From assembly GCA_902785055.1 (NCBI GenBank), contig CACZXG010000001.1, positions 19,156 through 83,155 of the forward strand: a stretch of DNA of 64,000 nucleotides, given 5' to 3'. A program made the position numbers and the translations under genes. Shown one piece after another: positions 26,578-34,821 of this stretch. The stretch's first letter is position 1. Each line of letters opens with the position of its first letter. The DNA comes from an uncultured Lachnospiraceae bacterium (GTDB lineage Bacteria > Bacillota > Clostridia > Lachnospirales > Lachnospiraceae). The notes under the pieces were generated by a model. That model was given only the letters and a program-made list of their open reading frames with translations, was not told where the DNA came from and searched no databases.

Positions 26578-27828
26578 ATGCTATCTTTTGACGCAAATAA
26601 TTACGATATAAACAGCCAGAAGGACCTGTCCGTCGGTGCGGCGGCCGTCCTGAAAAAAAGAGAAGGCCGAACCATCAAGGCGGGCGGTCTGTGGGTCTAT
26701 GACAATGAGATCGCTCAGTTCCGCGGAGAGTTCGAGGACGGGGATATCATATCCGTAGAAGATTTCGACGGATACTTTATGGGCTACGGTTTCGTCAACC
26801 GCAAGTCTAAGATCACAGTCCGCCTCCTCTCCCGCCGTCGCGAAAATCCTGTCACTCCGGCCTTTCTGACGCAGAGGGTCCGCAGCGCATGGGAGTACAG
26901 AAAGAAGGTCATCGACACCTCCAGCTGCCGTCTTCTCTTCGGAGAAGCGGATTTCCTGCCGGGCCTGACTGTCGACAAATATGAGGATATCCTCGTTGTC
27001 GAGTCCCTGGCTCTCGGCATCGACCGCCTCAAGGGATATCTGCTGGCAGCGCTGGTGAGTGTTCTCGCCGAAGACGGCATTACCGTGCGCGGCATCTACG
27101 AGCGCAGCGACGCCAAGGTCCGCGAGTTGGAGGGCATGCCCAGGGAGAAAGGGTTCCTTACAGCTCCCTTCGATACCAAAATAGAGATCACCGAAAACGG
27201 TGTCCGCTACATCGTGGATGTTGAAAACGGTCAGAAGACCGGTTTCTTCCTGGACCAGAAGGACAATCGGCGCGCGATCCACCGCCTCTGCGGCGGTGCG
27301 AAGGTACTGGACTGCTTCACACACACCGGCTCTTTCGCCTTGAATGCTGCTATTGCAGGCGCCGCGTCCGTCATCGCTGTTGATGCCTCCGATCTCGCCG
27401 TGGAACAGGCGCAGGAAAACGCGCGCCTCAACGGCGTCGAAGACCGGGTCTCATTCCTGTGCCGCGACGTATTTGCACTGCTGCCCGAGCTGATCGAAAA
27501 GGGTGAGGAGTACGATGTGGTCATTTTGGATCCTCCGGCCTTCACCAAGTCCCGCAATTCCATCAAAGCAGCAGCGCGTGGATACCGCGAGATCAATCTC
27601 CGTGGCATGAAACTGGTGAAGAACGGCGGTTATCTCGTCACCTGCTCCTGCTCCCACTTCATGGATCCCGAGCTGTTCAAAAAAACGATCGGTGAGGCCG
27701 CAAGAGACGCGCATCGCCGGCTCCGTCAGGTGGAATTCCGTACCCAGGCGCCCGACCACCCGATCCTGTGGTCGTCGGATGAGTCCTATTATTTAAAGTT
27801 TTACATTTTCCAAGTCGTGGAAGAGTGA
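26578..27828 (+). CDS. Class I rRNA methyltransferase, RlmI-like
   Basis: 416 aa. An N-terminal PUA domain (about 15-95, with AGGLWVYDNEI), an EEHUB-like middle domain and a Rossmann methyltransferase domain: SAM-binding VLDCFTHTGSFALNAA near 243, the catalytic-loop ILDPPAFTKSRN near 316 and CSCSHFM near 355. RlmI methylates C5 of a 23S rRNA cytosine; clostridial homologues are usually annotated this way without direct proof. The gene follows the serine hydrolase in a likely operon and is followed by an unusual noncoding hairpin array. Confidence 0.9.
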   Translation: MLSFDANNYDINSQKDLSVGAAAVLKKREGRTIKAGGLWVYDNEIAQFRGEFEDGDIISVEDFDGYFMGYGFVNRKSKITVRLLSRRRENPVTPAFLTQRVRSAWEYRKKVIDTSSCRLLFGEADFLPGLTVDKYEDILVVESLALGIDRLKGYLLAALVSVLAEDGITVRGIYERSDAKVRELEGMPREKGFLTAPFDTKIEITENGVRYIVDVENGQKTGFFLDQKDNRRAIHRLCGGAKVLDCFTHTGSFALNAAIAGAASVIAVDASDLAVEQAQENARLNGVEDRVSFLCRDVFALLPELIEKGEEYDVVILDPPAFTKSRNSIKAAARGYREINLRGMKLVKNGGYLVTCSCSHFMDPELFKKTIGEAARDAHRRLRQVEFRTQAPDHPILWSSDESYYLKFYIFQVVEE

Positions 27829-27833
27829 AGGCT

Positions 27834-28161
27834 CCACCAAATCTATAGCAGAGGCCTTTCCTAGCGGTATCCTACGGCTTAGTGGTTCCACCAAGTCTAT
27901 GGCAGGGGCCTTTCCTGGTGGATTGGCAGCTCCACTATATTTATAACAGATGTCTTTCTCGGTGGTCTCTTCTGGCTTAGAGGTTCCACCAAGTCTATGG
28001 CAGGGGCCTTTCCTGGTGGAATGAAAACTCCACTAAATCTACGATAGAGGCCTTTCCTAGTGGTGTCTTCCCACTTAGAGACTCCACCAAAACCATGGCA
28101 GAGGCCTTTCCTGGCGAATTGGATACTCCACTAAATCTAGAACAAATCTCTTTCTCGGTGG
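27834..28161. repeat. Array of seven 34-bp hairpin units with alternating 54/44-bp spacing
   Basis: Units start at 27834, 27888, 27932, 27986, 28030, 28084 and 28128, so the period alternates exactly 54, 44, 54, 44, 54, 44 (a 98-bp higher-order repeat). Each unit begins CCACYA, has a conserved core near GGCCTTTCCT and ends near TGGTGG, able to fold with a 6-bp stem. The unit at 28030 has CCACTA with TAGTGG where those at 27888 and 27986 have CCACCA with TGGTGG, a compensatory change supporting RNA or cruciform pairing. A degenerate eighth unit start lies at 28182. The 44- and 98-bp steps are not multiples of three, so this is not coding. Function unknown. Confidence 0.9.
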
Positions 28162-28189
28162 TGTCTATCGGTTTAAACACTCCTACAAA

Positions 28190-28258
28190 AAGGGGCGTGT
28201 CGCATAAGCGCAGGATTATCAAAATTGATCCTTAGCCCTTATTGCGACAGCCCCTTAA
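28190..28258. terminator. Long imperfect hairpin, bidirectional terminator between the rlmI-like and metallo-hydrolase genes
   Basis: AAGGGGC/GCCCCTT, TGTCGCA/TGCGACA, TAAG/CTTA and AGGAT/ATCCT pair in order to make a stem of roughly 28 bp, with A residues before and T-rich sequence after. It ends the array and separates converging genes. Its left arm is repeated near 61421. Confidence 0.75.
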
Positions 28259-28283
28259 TTTATTGGCTACATTTATCAGTTTC

Positions 28284-29432
28284 TTACTTATACACCGCAG
28301 GAAGAAGTCCCCTCTTCCCGGCTGCGGCAGCTCCCGCCGCCCGCATCTTTTCCGTATCCTTAGGCTCCTGACGGTTGTTGAACTGCTGATACGTCATGGA
28401 AAGTCCGATCCCGCCTTCTCCCCTGTAGAGCACGATCTTCGGAGTCCGGTTTCTCTGTGCCCGCACTGTGATCACGCCGTCCCTTGCCTTGAATGTGACG
28501 TTTCCGTTATATCTGGAACTGTACACGTTGGCAAACTTCATCAGATTCCTCACGGGAGTCTCCACCCAGCCGTTTGCGAAGCTGTCGGGAGCGTCGTCCG
28601 TACTGTTAAAGAATCCGAAAGACGGGTTCACTGCCTTCATAAATTCATAGCTGTTGCCGGTATCTCCGCCGTGATGGCTCATCTTGTACAGATCCGCCGA
28701 GACATCGATTCCCTCCTCGAGAATCTTCTTTTCAACCTCTGCCCCAGTGTCGCCGCAGGTCAGATACCTGATCCCGCCGCCCGTGATCCTCGCCACAAGG
28801 GAATTGTTGTTGAGATACTCGCGGTCGTGGTCGTCGCTCTCGTAGGTGGTGCCGTACAGGATCTCCACCTTCGCGTCTCCGATCCGGAAGCTGTCCCCCG
28901 GATGAAGCACGATGAGCGGGATCCCTTTCTCCATTGCCAGCTCCCTGATCGCTATATCCATACTGTGGAACCACCCGAGCAGGTCGGCGTAGTCGTTGTC
29001 CGTCGCCCAGAGATACGCATCATCCGGCATATAGACCGCTTTAACCTTGAAGCGGTCGTCCCACATGATATTTCTCATATTGCCGAAATGATCCGCGTGA
29101 AAATGGGAGAGATAGAGGGAAAACTCCGTATACCCGTTGTCCAGCAGGTACTCCTTGAGAGTGTCTTCGCAGTCAGGCATGAAGGTGTCCATAAGCATGC
29201 ACTCTCCCTTGCTCTCGATCATCGTGCCGTCTCCCCAGCCTTCCCAGCCGAAGTCGATGGCAGTGATCTTGAGGGGGATAGAGGGGTCCGGCTCTGCGGA
29301 TTGCTGCGCCGCCGGGGTCTGCTGCACAGCGTTACCGCTCTCTGACGCCCGAACCGGCCTGACCGCCGCCGCGGCAAAAGCGATTGCGAGCAAAAGTGAG
29401 CCGATCCGAATCCTGGTTGTTACTCTTCTCAT
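28284..29432 (-). CDS. Exported metallo-beta-lactamase-fold hydrolase (ComEC-C-like)
   Basis: 382 aa with an N-terminal signal peptide (hydrophobic 9-25, processing near ARAS-type residues 28-31). The metal-binding motif SHFHADHFG is at 109-117, followed by TCGDTG and KMSHHGGDTG ligands, as in MBL-fold proteins related to the C-terminal domain of ComEC. The substrate is unknown; nuclease or phosphodiesterase activity outside the membrane is plausible. Its ATG overlaps the stop of the upstream CmpB-family gene by four bases (ATGA), so the two are translationally coupled and may act together. Confidence 0.85.
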   Translation of the reverse strand: MRRVTTRIRIGSLLLAIAFAAAAVRPVRASESGNAVQQTPAAQQSAEPDPSIPLKITAIDFGWEGWGDGTMIESKGECMLMDTFMPDCEDTLKEYLLDNGYTEFSLYLSHFHADHFGNMRNIMWDDRFKVKAVYMPDDAYLWATDNDYADLLGWFHSMDIAIRELAMEKGIPLIVLHPGDSFRIGDAKVEILYGTTYESDDHDREYLNNNSLVARITGGGIRYLTCGDTGAEVEKKILEEGIDVSADLYKMSHHGGDTGNSYEFMKAVNPSFGFFNSTDDAPDSFANGWVETPVRNLMKFANVYSSRYNGNVTFKARDGVITVRAQRNRTPKIVLYRGEGGIGLSMTYQQFNNRQEPKDTEKMRAAGAAAAGKRGLLPAVYK

Positions 29433-30580
29433 TCTATAGTCTCCCCTTCTTCCGCGTCTTTCTTTAGTTTATCAAGCAGCTCCCTGTATTTTCTGTGCCG
29501 CATCTGCGGAAAAGCTCTGAGGAGTCTTCCTGCGCCAAAATAGCGCGTCCCCCGAACCATCCTCGACAGCGCAGCTTTCTTGCGGTTGTACTGATTTTTG
29601 AGGCTCTCCAGTCCTTTCTCCCCGGAACTCTGTACGGCGCTTATACCGTCCATTGCCCCGTTCTTCACGGCGCTCAGGCTGTCAACTGCCCCCTCTTTCA
29701 CAGCACTCAGACCATCAACCGCCCCGGCTTTTACCGCACTCAGGCTATCAACCGCCCCGGCCTTTACCGCGCTCAGGCTGTCGACTGCTCCCGTCGCGAC
29801 AGCGCTCAGACTATCGACTGCCTCGGCCTTTACCGCGCTCAAACTGTCGACTGCCCCGGCCTTTACCGCGCTCAGACTGTCGATCGCCTCAGCCTTCGCA
29901 AGCGCTGCCTGGACCTTGGCCTCTCCTATGTACTGGGCTGTTCCCAGCGCGCTCCGGCCGATCCCGTCGCTCAGCGTGTTGCTGACGACGCGCATTCTCT
30001 TCTGCATCTCATCCAGTTCCGCGAGTCGCTTGTTGAGGCCGACCATGATCATGACCGAGAGCATGGTATCTGAGGCATAGACTATATACAGGAAGTACAT
30101 CAGCGGCCATCCCACAGTCTCCGGCATGATCCTGTCGAACGTCGCCGCGATCAGGGGATGCAGCACCTCCACTACGAGCACGATGCCGATCCCCCAGAGC
30201 AGACTGAACTGCAGGCAGATGTAACCGTGAAAATTGAAGGGTTTATCGGAATAATCCCACCAGCTGGCGTGGAACAGTCTGTCCAGCGCCCAGCCTCCAA
30301 ACAGCTCGATCATGGTCGTAAGCGCCATGCCGCACAGAAATATCAGAAGCAGATTTGTGTAAGAAGAGCCGGTGCCAAAACGCGAAAGGCCGGTATTGAT
30401 CGTCCCGAAAACGGCGAGAATGCCAAATCCGTAGATCGGGCACACCGGTCCGTTTAGAAATCCTCTGTTAACGACCCTTCCTTTACAGACGGCCGCATAT
30501 GCAACCTCCGTGCACCATCCCAAAAAAGAATATATAAGAAAATATTGAAATATGTGGTAATAACTAATTCCTGCTATCAC
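29429..30580 (-). CDS. CmpB-family membrane protein with eight 11-residue repeats
   Basis: 383 aa. The N-terminal half has about five membrane segments with the family motif NRGFLNGPVCPIYGFG (often annotated ABC_trans_CmpB or putative ABC transporter type IV). The cytoplasmic tail contains eight tandem 11-residue units (consensus AVDSLSAVKAG) encoded by 29624-29887, then a basic end. I place the start at GTG 30580 because GGAGG lies about six bases upstream; an in-frame TTG at 30646 lacks a ribosome site. The molecular function of this family is not established. A paralogue lacking the repeats is encoded at 59710-60630. Confidence 0.8.
   Translation of the reverse strand: MIAGISYYHIFQYFLIYSFLGWCTEVAYAAVCKGRVVNRGFLNGPVCPIYGFGILAVFGTINTGLSRFGTGSSYTNLLLIFLCGMALTTMIELFGGWALDRLFHASWWDYSDKPFNFHGYICLQFSLLWGIGIVLVVEVLHPLIAATFDRIMPETVGWPLMYFLYIVYASDTMLSVMIMVGLNKRLAELDEMQKRMRVVSNTLSDGIGRSALGTAQYIGEAKVQAALAKAEAIDSLSAVKAGAVDSLSAVKAEAVDSLSAVATGAVDSLSAVKAGAVDSLSAVKAGAVDGLSAVKEGAVDSLSAVKNGAMDGISAVQSSGEKGLESLKNQYNRKKAALSRMVRGTRYFGAGRLLRAFPQMRHRKYRELLDKLKKDAEEGETIE
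29624..29887 (-). repeat. Eight 33-bp tandem repeats encoding hendecads
   Basis: Each unit encodes an 11-residue block, from AIDSLSAVKAG to AMDGISAVQSS. Copies differ by few bases, which indicates tandem duplication. The 11-residue period predicts an amphipathic or right-handed coiled-coil helix. Confidence 0.9.
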
Positions 30581-30656
30581 TGTAACTCCTCCCGTGTCCT
30601 TATTACCCCACAAACAATTTACCACATCTTTCACATTTTCTGCCAATAATTATCCA

Positions 30657-30665
30657 TGGTATAAT
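30657..30665 (+). promoter_or_regulatory. Extended -10 promoter of the first Fe-S/FAD oxidoreductase gene
   Basis: TG-G-TATAAT (30657-30665) is a perfect extended -10; the -35 region is poor. The start codon lies about 36 bases after the expected transcript start, with AAGGAGG well placed. Confidence 0.6.
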
Positions 30666-30707
30666 TAAGAATACAGTATCCATTCAGTCAGTATAAGGAG
30701 GTTTGCG

Positions 30708-33551
30708 ATGCCCAAAGAGGTAAACCCGAGAATACATGTCAATGAAAGAGACTATCCCATACAGGACCATCACTGCGACGATCCCGTCAAAAAAAAGATG
30801 GTGATGAAGCTCGCCAGGATGATCACCGACAACATTCCCAGAAAGCTTCCCGGCGCCATGCACGAGAACCACATGGATTTCTGGATTCTCGACCGGCTGC
30901 TGACAAAGCGCGAAGTGGCTTTTATGCTCAGTTTCAAGAAGCGCCGTGTAGGTCTTACTACGGCTGAACTTGCCAAGCGCAATCATATCAGCGAGGAGAA
31001 AGCTCAGAAGATCATCGACCACCTGCTGTGGATCGGTATTTTGGAGCAGAACCGGGACAACGAAGATCATCACATCCAATACTGTGTGCCCAAATGGGTC
31101 GTGGGCTCCGGCGAATACATGGTCGAGCACAAGACGCTCCCTGACCTGCATCCGGAAGTGGCGACCATGTTCAACCTCGCTCCCCAGGAGCCGCTGGAAC
31201 TGGCTGCTAAGCTCGTGCCTCCCGGAGGCGCAGGGATCGGCATGCACGTCATTCCGGTGGAAAAGGCCATCGGCACTTCTTCCACCTCCGTCAGCGTGGA
31301 GCACCTCTCCCACTGGCTTGACAAATATGACACGTTCTGTACAATGGTATGCGCTTGTCGCAAAGCTCAGCGCATCCGCGGCGAAGGCGTAGGCGATATT
31401 GAGGGCCACATGTGCATCGGCGTAGGCGATATAGCGGAGTTTCTCGTCACTTCCGGCAAGGACGCCAAATACGTCACCCGCGAAGAGGTGAAGGAGATCC
31501 TGGAGCGCGCCGAGCGCAAGGGTTATGTCCATCAGATCACCAATCTGGACGGCCCGAACCGCATAGTCGGTATCTGCAACTGCTCACCGGGCAGCTGCTA
31601 CGGCCTGCGCACTTCCCAGCTCTTCAACACGCCCAATATGTCCCGCAGCGCATACCGCGCCCATGTGGATGCGTCCAAATGTGTCGCATGCGGCAAGTGC
31701 GTGGAAGTATGTCCCGCAGGAGCAGCGAAGCTGGGCCAGAAGCTCTGCAAGGCTGACGGCAGCAAGGTTGTCTACCCTATGCATGAACTTCCCGATGACC
31801 ACATCTGGGGCGAAGACAAGTGGGATCCCGATTACCGCGACCACAACAAGATCAACTGCTACGACACGGGCACATCCCCCTGCAAGACGGCATGTCCGGC
31901 GCACCTGGCAGTCCAGGGATATATAAAGATGGCTGCAGAGGGCCGCTATCAGGAGGCTCTTAAGCTCATCCGCCAGGATAATCCTTTCCCGGCAGTCTGC
32001 GGAGCGATCTGCAACCGCCGCTGCGAGGACCGCTGCACACGCGGGCTTATAGACGCTCCGGTCGCCATCGATGAGATCAAGAAGTTCCTTGCTCTTCGCG
32101 AGCTGGAACTTTTAAAAGAGGACTCTTCGGACGCGCTCGCGCAGTACCTGCCCGTCTGTGAGAACGGCGAAGGCAATCAGTGGGATGACTATCCCATTGC
32201 TGTCATCGGGGCAGGCCCGGCAGGCCTCAGTGCCGCTTATTACCTGCGCACTGAAGGATATCCTGTCACGGTCTTCGAGCGCGAGAACCGTCCCGGCGGA
32301 ATGCTCATGAACGGCATTCCCTCCTTCCGCCTCGAGAAAGACGTCGTGGAAGCTGAGATCGAGATCATTAAGCGCATGGGCGCCAAAATAGAGTGCGGCG
32401 TAGAAGTCGGCAAAGACGTGACGATTCAGGAGCTGCGTGACCGCGGTTTCAAGGCCTTCTACATTGCCATCGGCCTTCAGGGCGGCAGGCTTGCCGGCGT
32501 GCCCGGCGAATCCGCGGAAGGCGTGATCACAGGCGTCGAGTTCCTGCGCCGTGTTAATCAGGATAATTCCGTGCGGCTTAACGGCGATGTCGTAGTGGTC
32601 GGCGGCGGCAATGTGGCCGCTGATGTTGCCCGCACAGCTCTTCGTGTGACAGACGGCAAGGTGACTATGCTCTGTCTCGAGTCCAGGGAAGAAATGCCCG
32701 CTGCCAAGGATGAGATCGCGGAAGTGGAGGAAGAAGGCATCTCCATCATGAACGGATGGGGACCTAAGGAAGTGCTCTCCGAGAACGGCAAAGTCACGGC
32801 GATCGTCTTCAAAAAGTGCGTCCGTGTCTTCGATGAGAAGCATCGCTTCGCTCCCGTCTACGACGAGAACGAGACGATCACCATCCCCTGCGGCAATATT
32901 TTGATGGCGATCGGCCAGTCCGCCGACTGGGGCGACCTGCTCGAGGGGACGAATGTGCAGCTTCGCGGAAACGGCACAGTGATCGCGAATCCCACGACAT
33001 TCCAGACAAGCGAGCCCGATATCTTCGTCGGCGGCGATATTTACCACGGCGCGAAATTCGCTATCGATGCGATCGCGGACGGCAAAGAGGGCATGGTATC
33101 CATCAACCGCTTTGTCCACCCCGGACAGTCCCTGACCATCGGCCGCGACCTGCGCGAGTTCATCGAACTCGACCGCACCGACATCCGCGTCGAGTCCTAC
33201 GACAACGCCGGCAGACAGGCTCCCGGCCTCGCGCCCGGGAAAGCCGCGGAAACCTTCCGCGACCTCAGGCTTCCTCTCACCGAGGAGCAGGTCAAGGCGG
33301 AGGCGAACCGCTGCCTGAAGTGCGGCGCGACTGTCGTCGACCTCAACCAGTGCATAGGCTGCGGCCTTTGCACCACGCGCTGCGAATTTGACGCGATCCA
33401 TCTCAGCAGGGATATCCCTCACGCCGCAGACATGCACACCGCGGAAGAGATGAAGAAATGCGTCGCGCCTTACGCGTTAAAGAGAGGATTCAAGATCCTC
33501 AAGACCAAGGTGACCGGAAAATCCGATTACCCGACCGAACAGACAAACTGA
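30708..33551 (+). CDS. Multidomain Fe-S/FAD NAD(P)-dependent oxidoreductase, copy 1
   Basis: 947 aa, cytosolic. Layout: a winged-helix-like N-terminal segment (about 70-130, LTTAELAKRNHISEEKAQKI), a cysteine-rich region (CACRKAQR near 215, ICNCSPGSC near 288), a 4Fe-4S ferredoxin motif CVACGKCVEVCP (324), a GltD-type Fer4_20 region (CKTACPAHLAVQGY, CGAICNRRCEDRC), an FAD/NAD(P) module (IAVIGAGPAGLSAAYYL near 497, VVVVGGGNVAADVA near 627, VGGDIYHGAKFAIDAIADGK), and a C-terminal cluster CIGCGLCTTRCEF near 881. The core is that of glutamate synthase small-subunit-like electron transferases; the N-terminal 300 residues are unusual. It probably moves electrons between NAD(P)H and ferredoxin-type partners. 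A paralogue with the same domain order is at 41176-43980. Confidence 0.85.
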   Translation: MPKEVNPRIHVNERDYPIQDHHCDDPVKKKMVMKLARMITDNIPRKLPGAMHENHMDFWILDRLLTKREVAFMLSFKKRRVGLTTAELAKRNHISEEKAQKIIDHLLWIGILEQNRDNEDHHIQYCVPKWVVGSGEYMVEHKTLPDLHPEVATMFNLAPQEPLELAAKLVPPGGAGIGMHVIPVEKAIGTSSTSVSVEHLSHWLDKYDTFCTMVCACRKAQRIRGEGVGDIEGHMCIGVGDIAEFLVTSGKDAKYVTREEVKEILERAERKGYVHQITNLDGPNRIVGICNCSPGSCYGLRTSQLFNTPNMSRSAYRAHVDASKCVACGKCVEVCPAGAAKLGQKLCKADGSKVVYPMHELPDDHIWGEDKWDPDYRDHNKINCYDTGTSPCKTACPAHLAVQGYIKMAAEGRYQEALKLIRQDNPFPAVCGAICNRRCEDRCTRGLIDAPVAIDEIKKFLALRELELLKEDSSDALAQYLPVCENGEGNQWDDYPIAVIGAGPAGLSAAYYLRTEGYPVTVFERENRPGGMLMNGIPSFRLEKDVVEAEIEIIKRMGAKIECGVEVGKDVTIQELRDRGFKAFYIAIGLQGGRLAGVPGESAEGVITGVEFLRRVNQDNSVRLNGDVVVVGGGNVAADVARTALRVTDGKVTMLCLESREEMPAAKDEIAEVEEEGISIMNGWGPKEVLSENGKVTAIVFKKCVRVFDEKHRFAPVYDENETITIPCGNILMAIGQSADWGDLLEGTNVQLRGNGTVIANPTTFQTSEPDIFVGGDIYHGAKFAIDAIADGKEGMVSINRFVHPGQSLTIGRDLREFIELDRTDIRVESYDNAGRQAPGLAPGKAAETFRDLRLPLTEEQVKAEANRCLKCGATVVDLNQCIGCGLCTTRCEFDAIHLSRDIPHAADMHTAEEMKKCVAPYALKRGFKILKTKVTGKSDYPTEQTN

Positions 33552-33583
33552 TAAACAATACAAAAGGCTGCCTGACGCATTTA

Positions 33584-33618
33584 AAAAATGGGCTGTTGCA
33601 TTGCAACAGCCCATTTTT
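33584..33618. terminator. Bidirectional terminator
   Basis: A perfect 17-bp inverted repeat (33584-33600 with 33602-33618) with A5 and T5 flanks lies between the Fe-S/FAD gene and the converging reductase gene. Confidence 0.93.
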
Positions 33619-33630
33619 AATGCAATTCTT

Positions 33631-34821
33631 TTACAGAATCGGTATTTTGATCTTCATATCCGACAGCGGATACGCCGCGCAGGCGTGGACATAATTAAAG
33701 TCCTTATCCGCTTCTCTTCTTCCGTCTCCCTCCGGGCAGACGAAATAGTCGCCGGACAGCACCTTGGTCCTGCAGAATCCGCACTCGCCGCTGCGGCAGC
33801 CGGTCTCGATCCTGATGCCGGCGCGCTCGAGCGCCACGACTATGCTTTCGCAGGCTTTTGCCGGGATCTTTACTTCGCTGATGCCGCGCACCACGGTAAG
33901 CTCAAAGGTCTCATCACGCAGACCACGGGGATAGCCCTCGTAAACAGCGATATCCTTCACCTGTCCGAACACCTCGAAGCGAACGCGTCTCGCGGGAACG
34001 TCAAGTTTGGCAACTTCGCCGTGCAGGAACTTGTACATCACCTGCGGTCCGCAGATAAAGTACGTAGTATCTTCCGCAGAGTATTTTTTGATAAGCTCTG
34101 CCGTAAGGAACCCTTTCTCGCCGGTCCAGCCGGGCTCATCGCCGGAGAGCACATGGACGATCCTGAGCTTGTCGCATACGCCATCCAGCGCCTCCAGCTC
34201 TTCCTTCATGACGATATCGTCTGAAGAAACCGAACCGTAGAGGATCGTCAGGTCGATGTCCAAAGTGCCGTTCACCACTTCCCTGGCCATAGAAGCGAAG
34301 GGTGTGATCCCAACACCGCCCGCCAGCGCGACAACATGATAAGCGTCGCGCAGAGGCTCATAGTAGAACTGGCCCAGCCCCATAGTTCCGGTCAAAACAT
34401 CGCCGACCTTCAGCTCGTCATTGATATAATCGCAGATGAATCCGTCGCCCTTGGATCTTCTCACCGTAATCTCCACAAAGGGATGATCCGCTCTGGCCTC
34501 GAAGGGCGCGGAAGAAATAGAATAAGGCCTCGAGATCAGGCTCTCCCCAATCTTAAAGTCCAGCACGATGTACTGTCCTGCATAGAAGAAAGGGAGTTTT
34601 CTGCCGTCCGTCCTCTCGAAACGGATCGTCTTAGCCGTCTTGCAGGCAGGCGTGATCTTCGTGACCACGAGCTCGATCGGTCCGGGATGCCATGCGCGGG
34701 ACACCTCGCCGATAGGATCCACGCTCTCAAGCGCGGGAGACGCCGAAGCAAACGTTTCCAGTCTCTTCTTCGTGACGCGGGAGGCTCCGCCGACGTCTTT
34801 AATGAAATTCTTTACCTTCAT
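33631..34821 (-). CDS. FAD/NAD(P) ferredoxin reductase with C-terminal [2Fe-2S] domain
   Basis: 396 aa. After an N-terminal extension of about 50 residues, an FNR-like FAD domain (RPYSISSAPFEA) and a nucleotide-binding domain (ALAGGVGITPFAS, FICGPQVMY) are followed by a plant-type [2Fe-2S] ferredoxin domain with CRSGECGFC and a later cysteine in VHACAAYP. This is the build of electron-supplying reductases for oxygenases, desaturases or hybrid-cluster proteins. Its ATG overlaps the stop of the upstream CrtI-like gene by four bases, implying it feeds electrons to one of the two flavoproteins in the same operon. Confidence 0.88.
   Translation of the reverse strand: MKVKNFIKDVGGASRVTKKRLETFASASPALESVDPIGEVSRAWHPGPIELVVTKITPACKTAKTIRFERTDGRKLPFFYAGQYIVLDFKIGESLISRPYSISSAPFEARADHPFVEITVRRSKGDGFICDYINDELKVGDVLTGTMGLGQFYYEPLRDAYHVVALAGGVGITPFASMAREVVNGTLDIDLTILYGSVSSDDIVMKEELEALDGVCDKLRIVHVLSGDEPGWTGEKGFLTAELIKKYSAEDTTYFICGPQVMYKFLHGEVAKLDVPARRVRFEVFGQVKDIAVYEGYPRGLRDETFELTVVRGISEVKIPAKACESIVVALERAGIRIETGCRSGECGFCRTKVLSGDYFVCPEGDGRREADKDFNYVHACAAYPLSDMKIKIPIL

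Noticed and set aside
27834-28161. CRISPR array
   Set aside because: Unit spacing alternates 54/44, the spacer sequences are themselves related, repeats are degenerate and no cas genes are nearby.
27995-28222. 75-codon minus-strand frame in the hairpin array (repeated GKAS..LVE)
   Set aside because: The frame breaks at every 44-bp step and no ribosome site is present. The repeat is constrained as a hairpin, not as codons.
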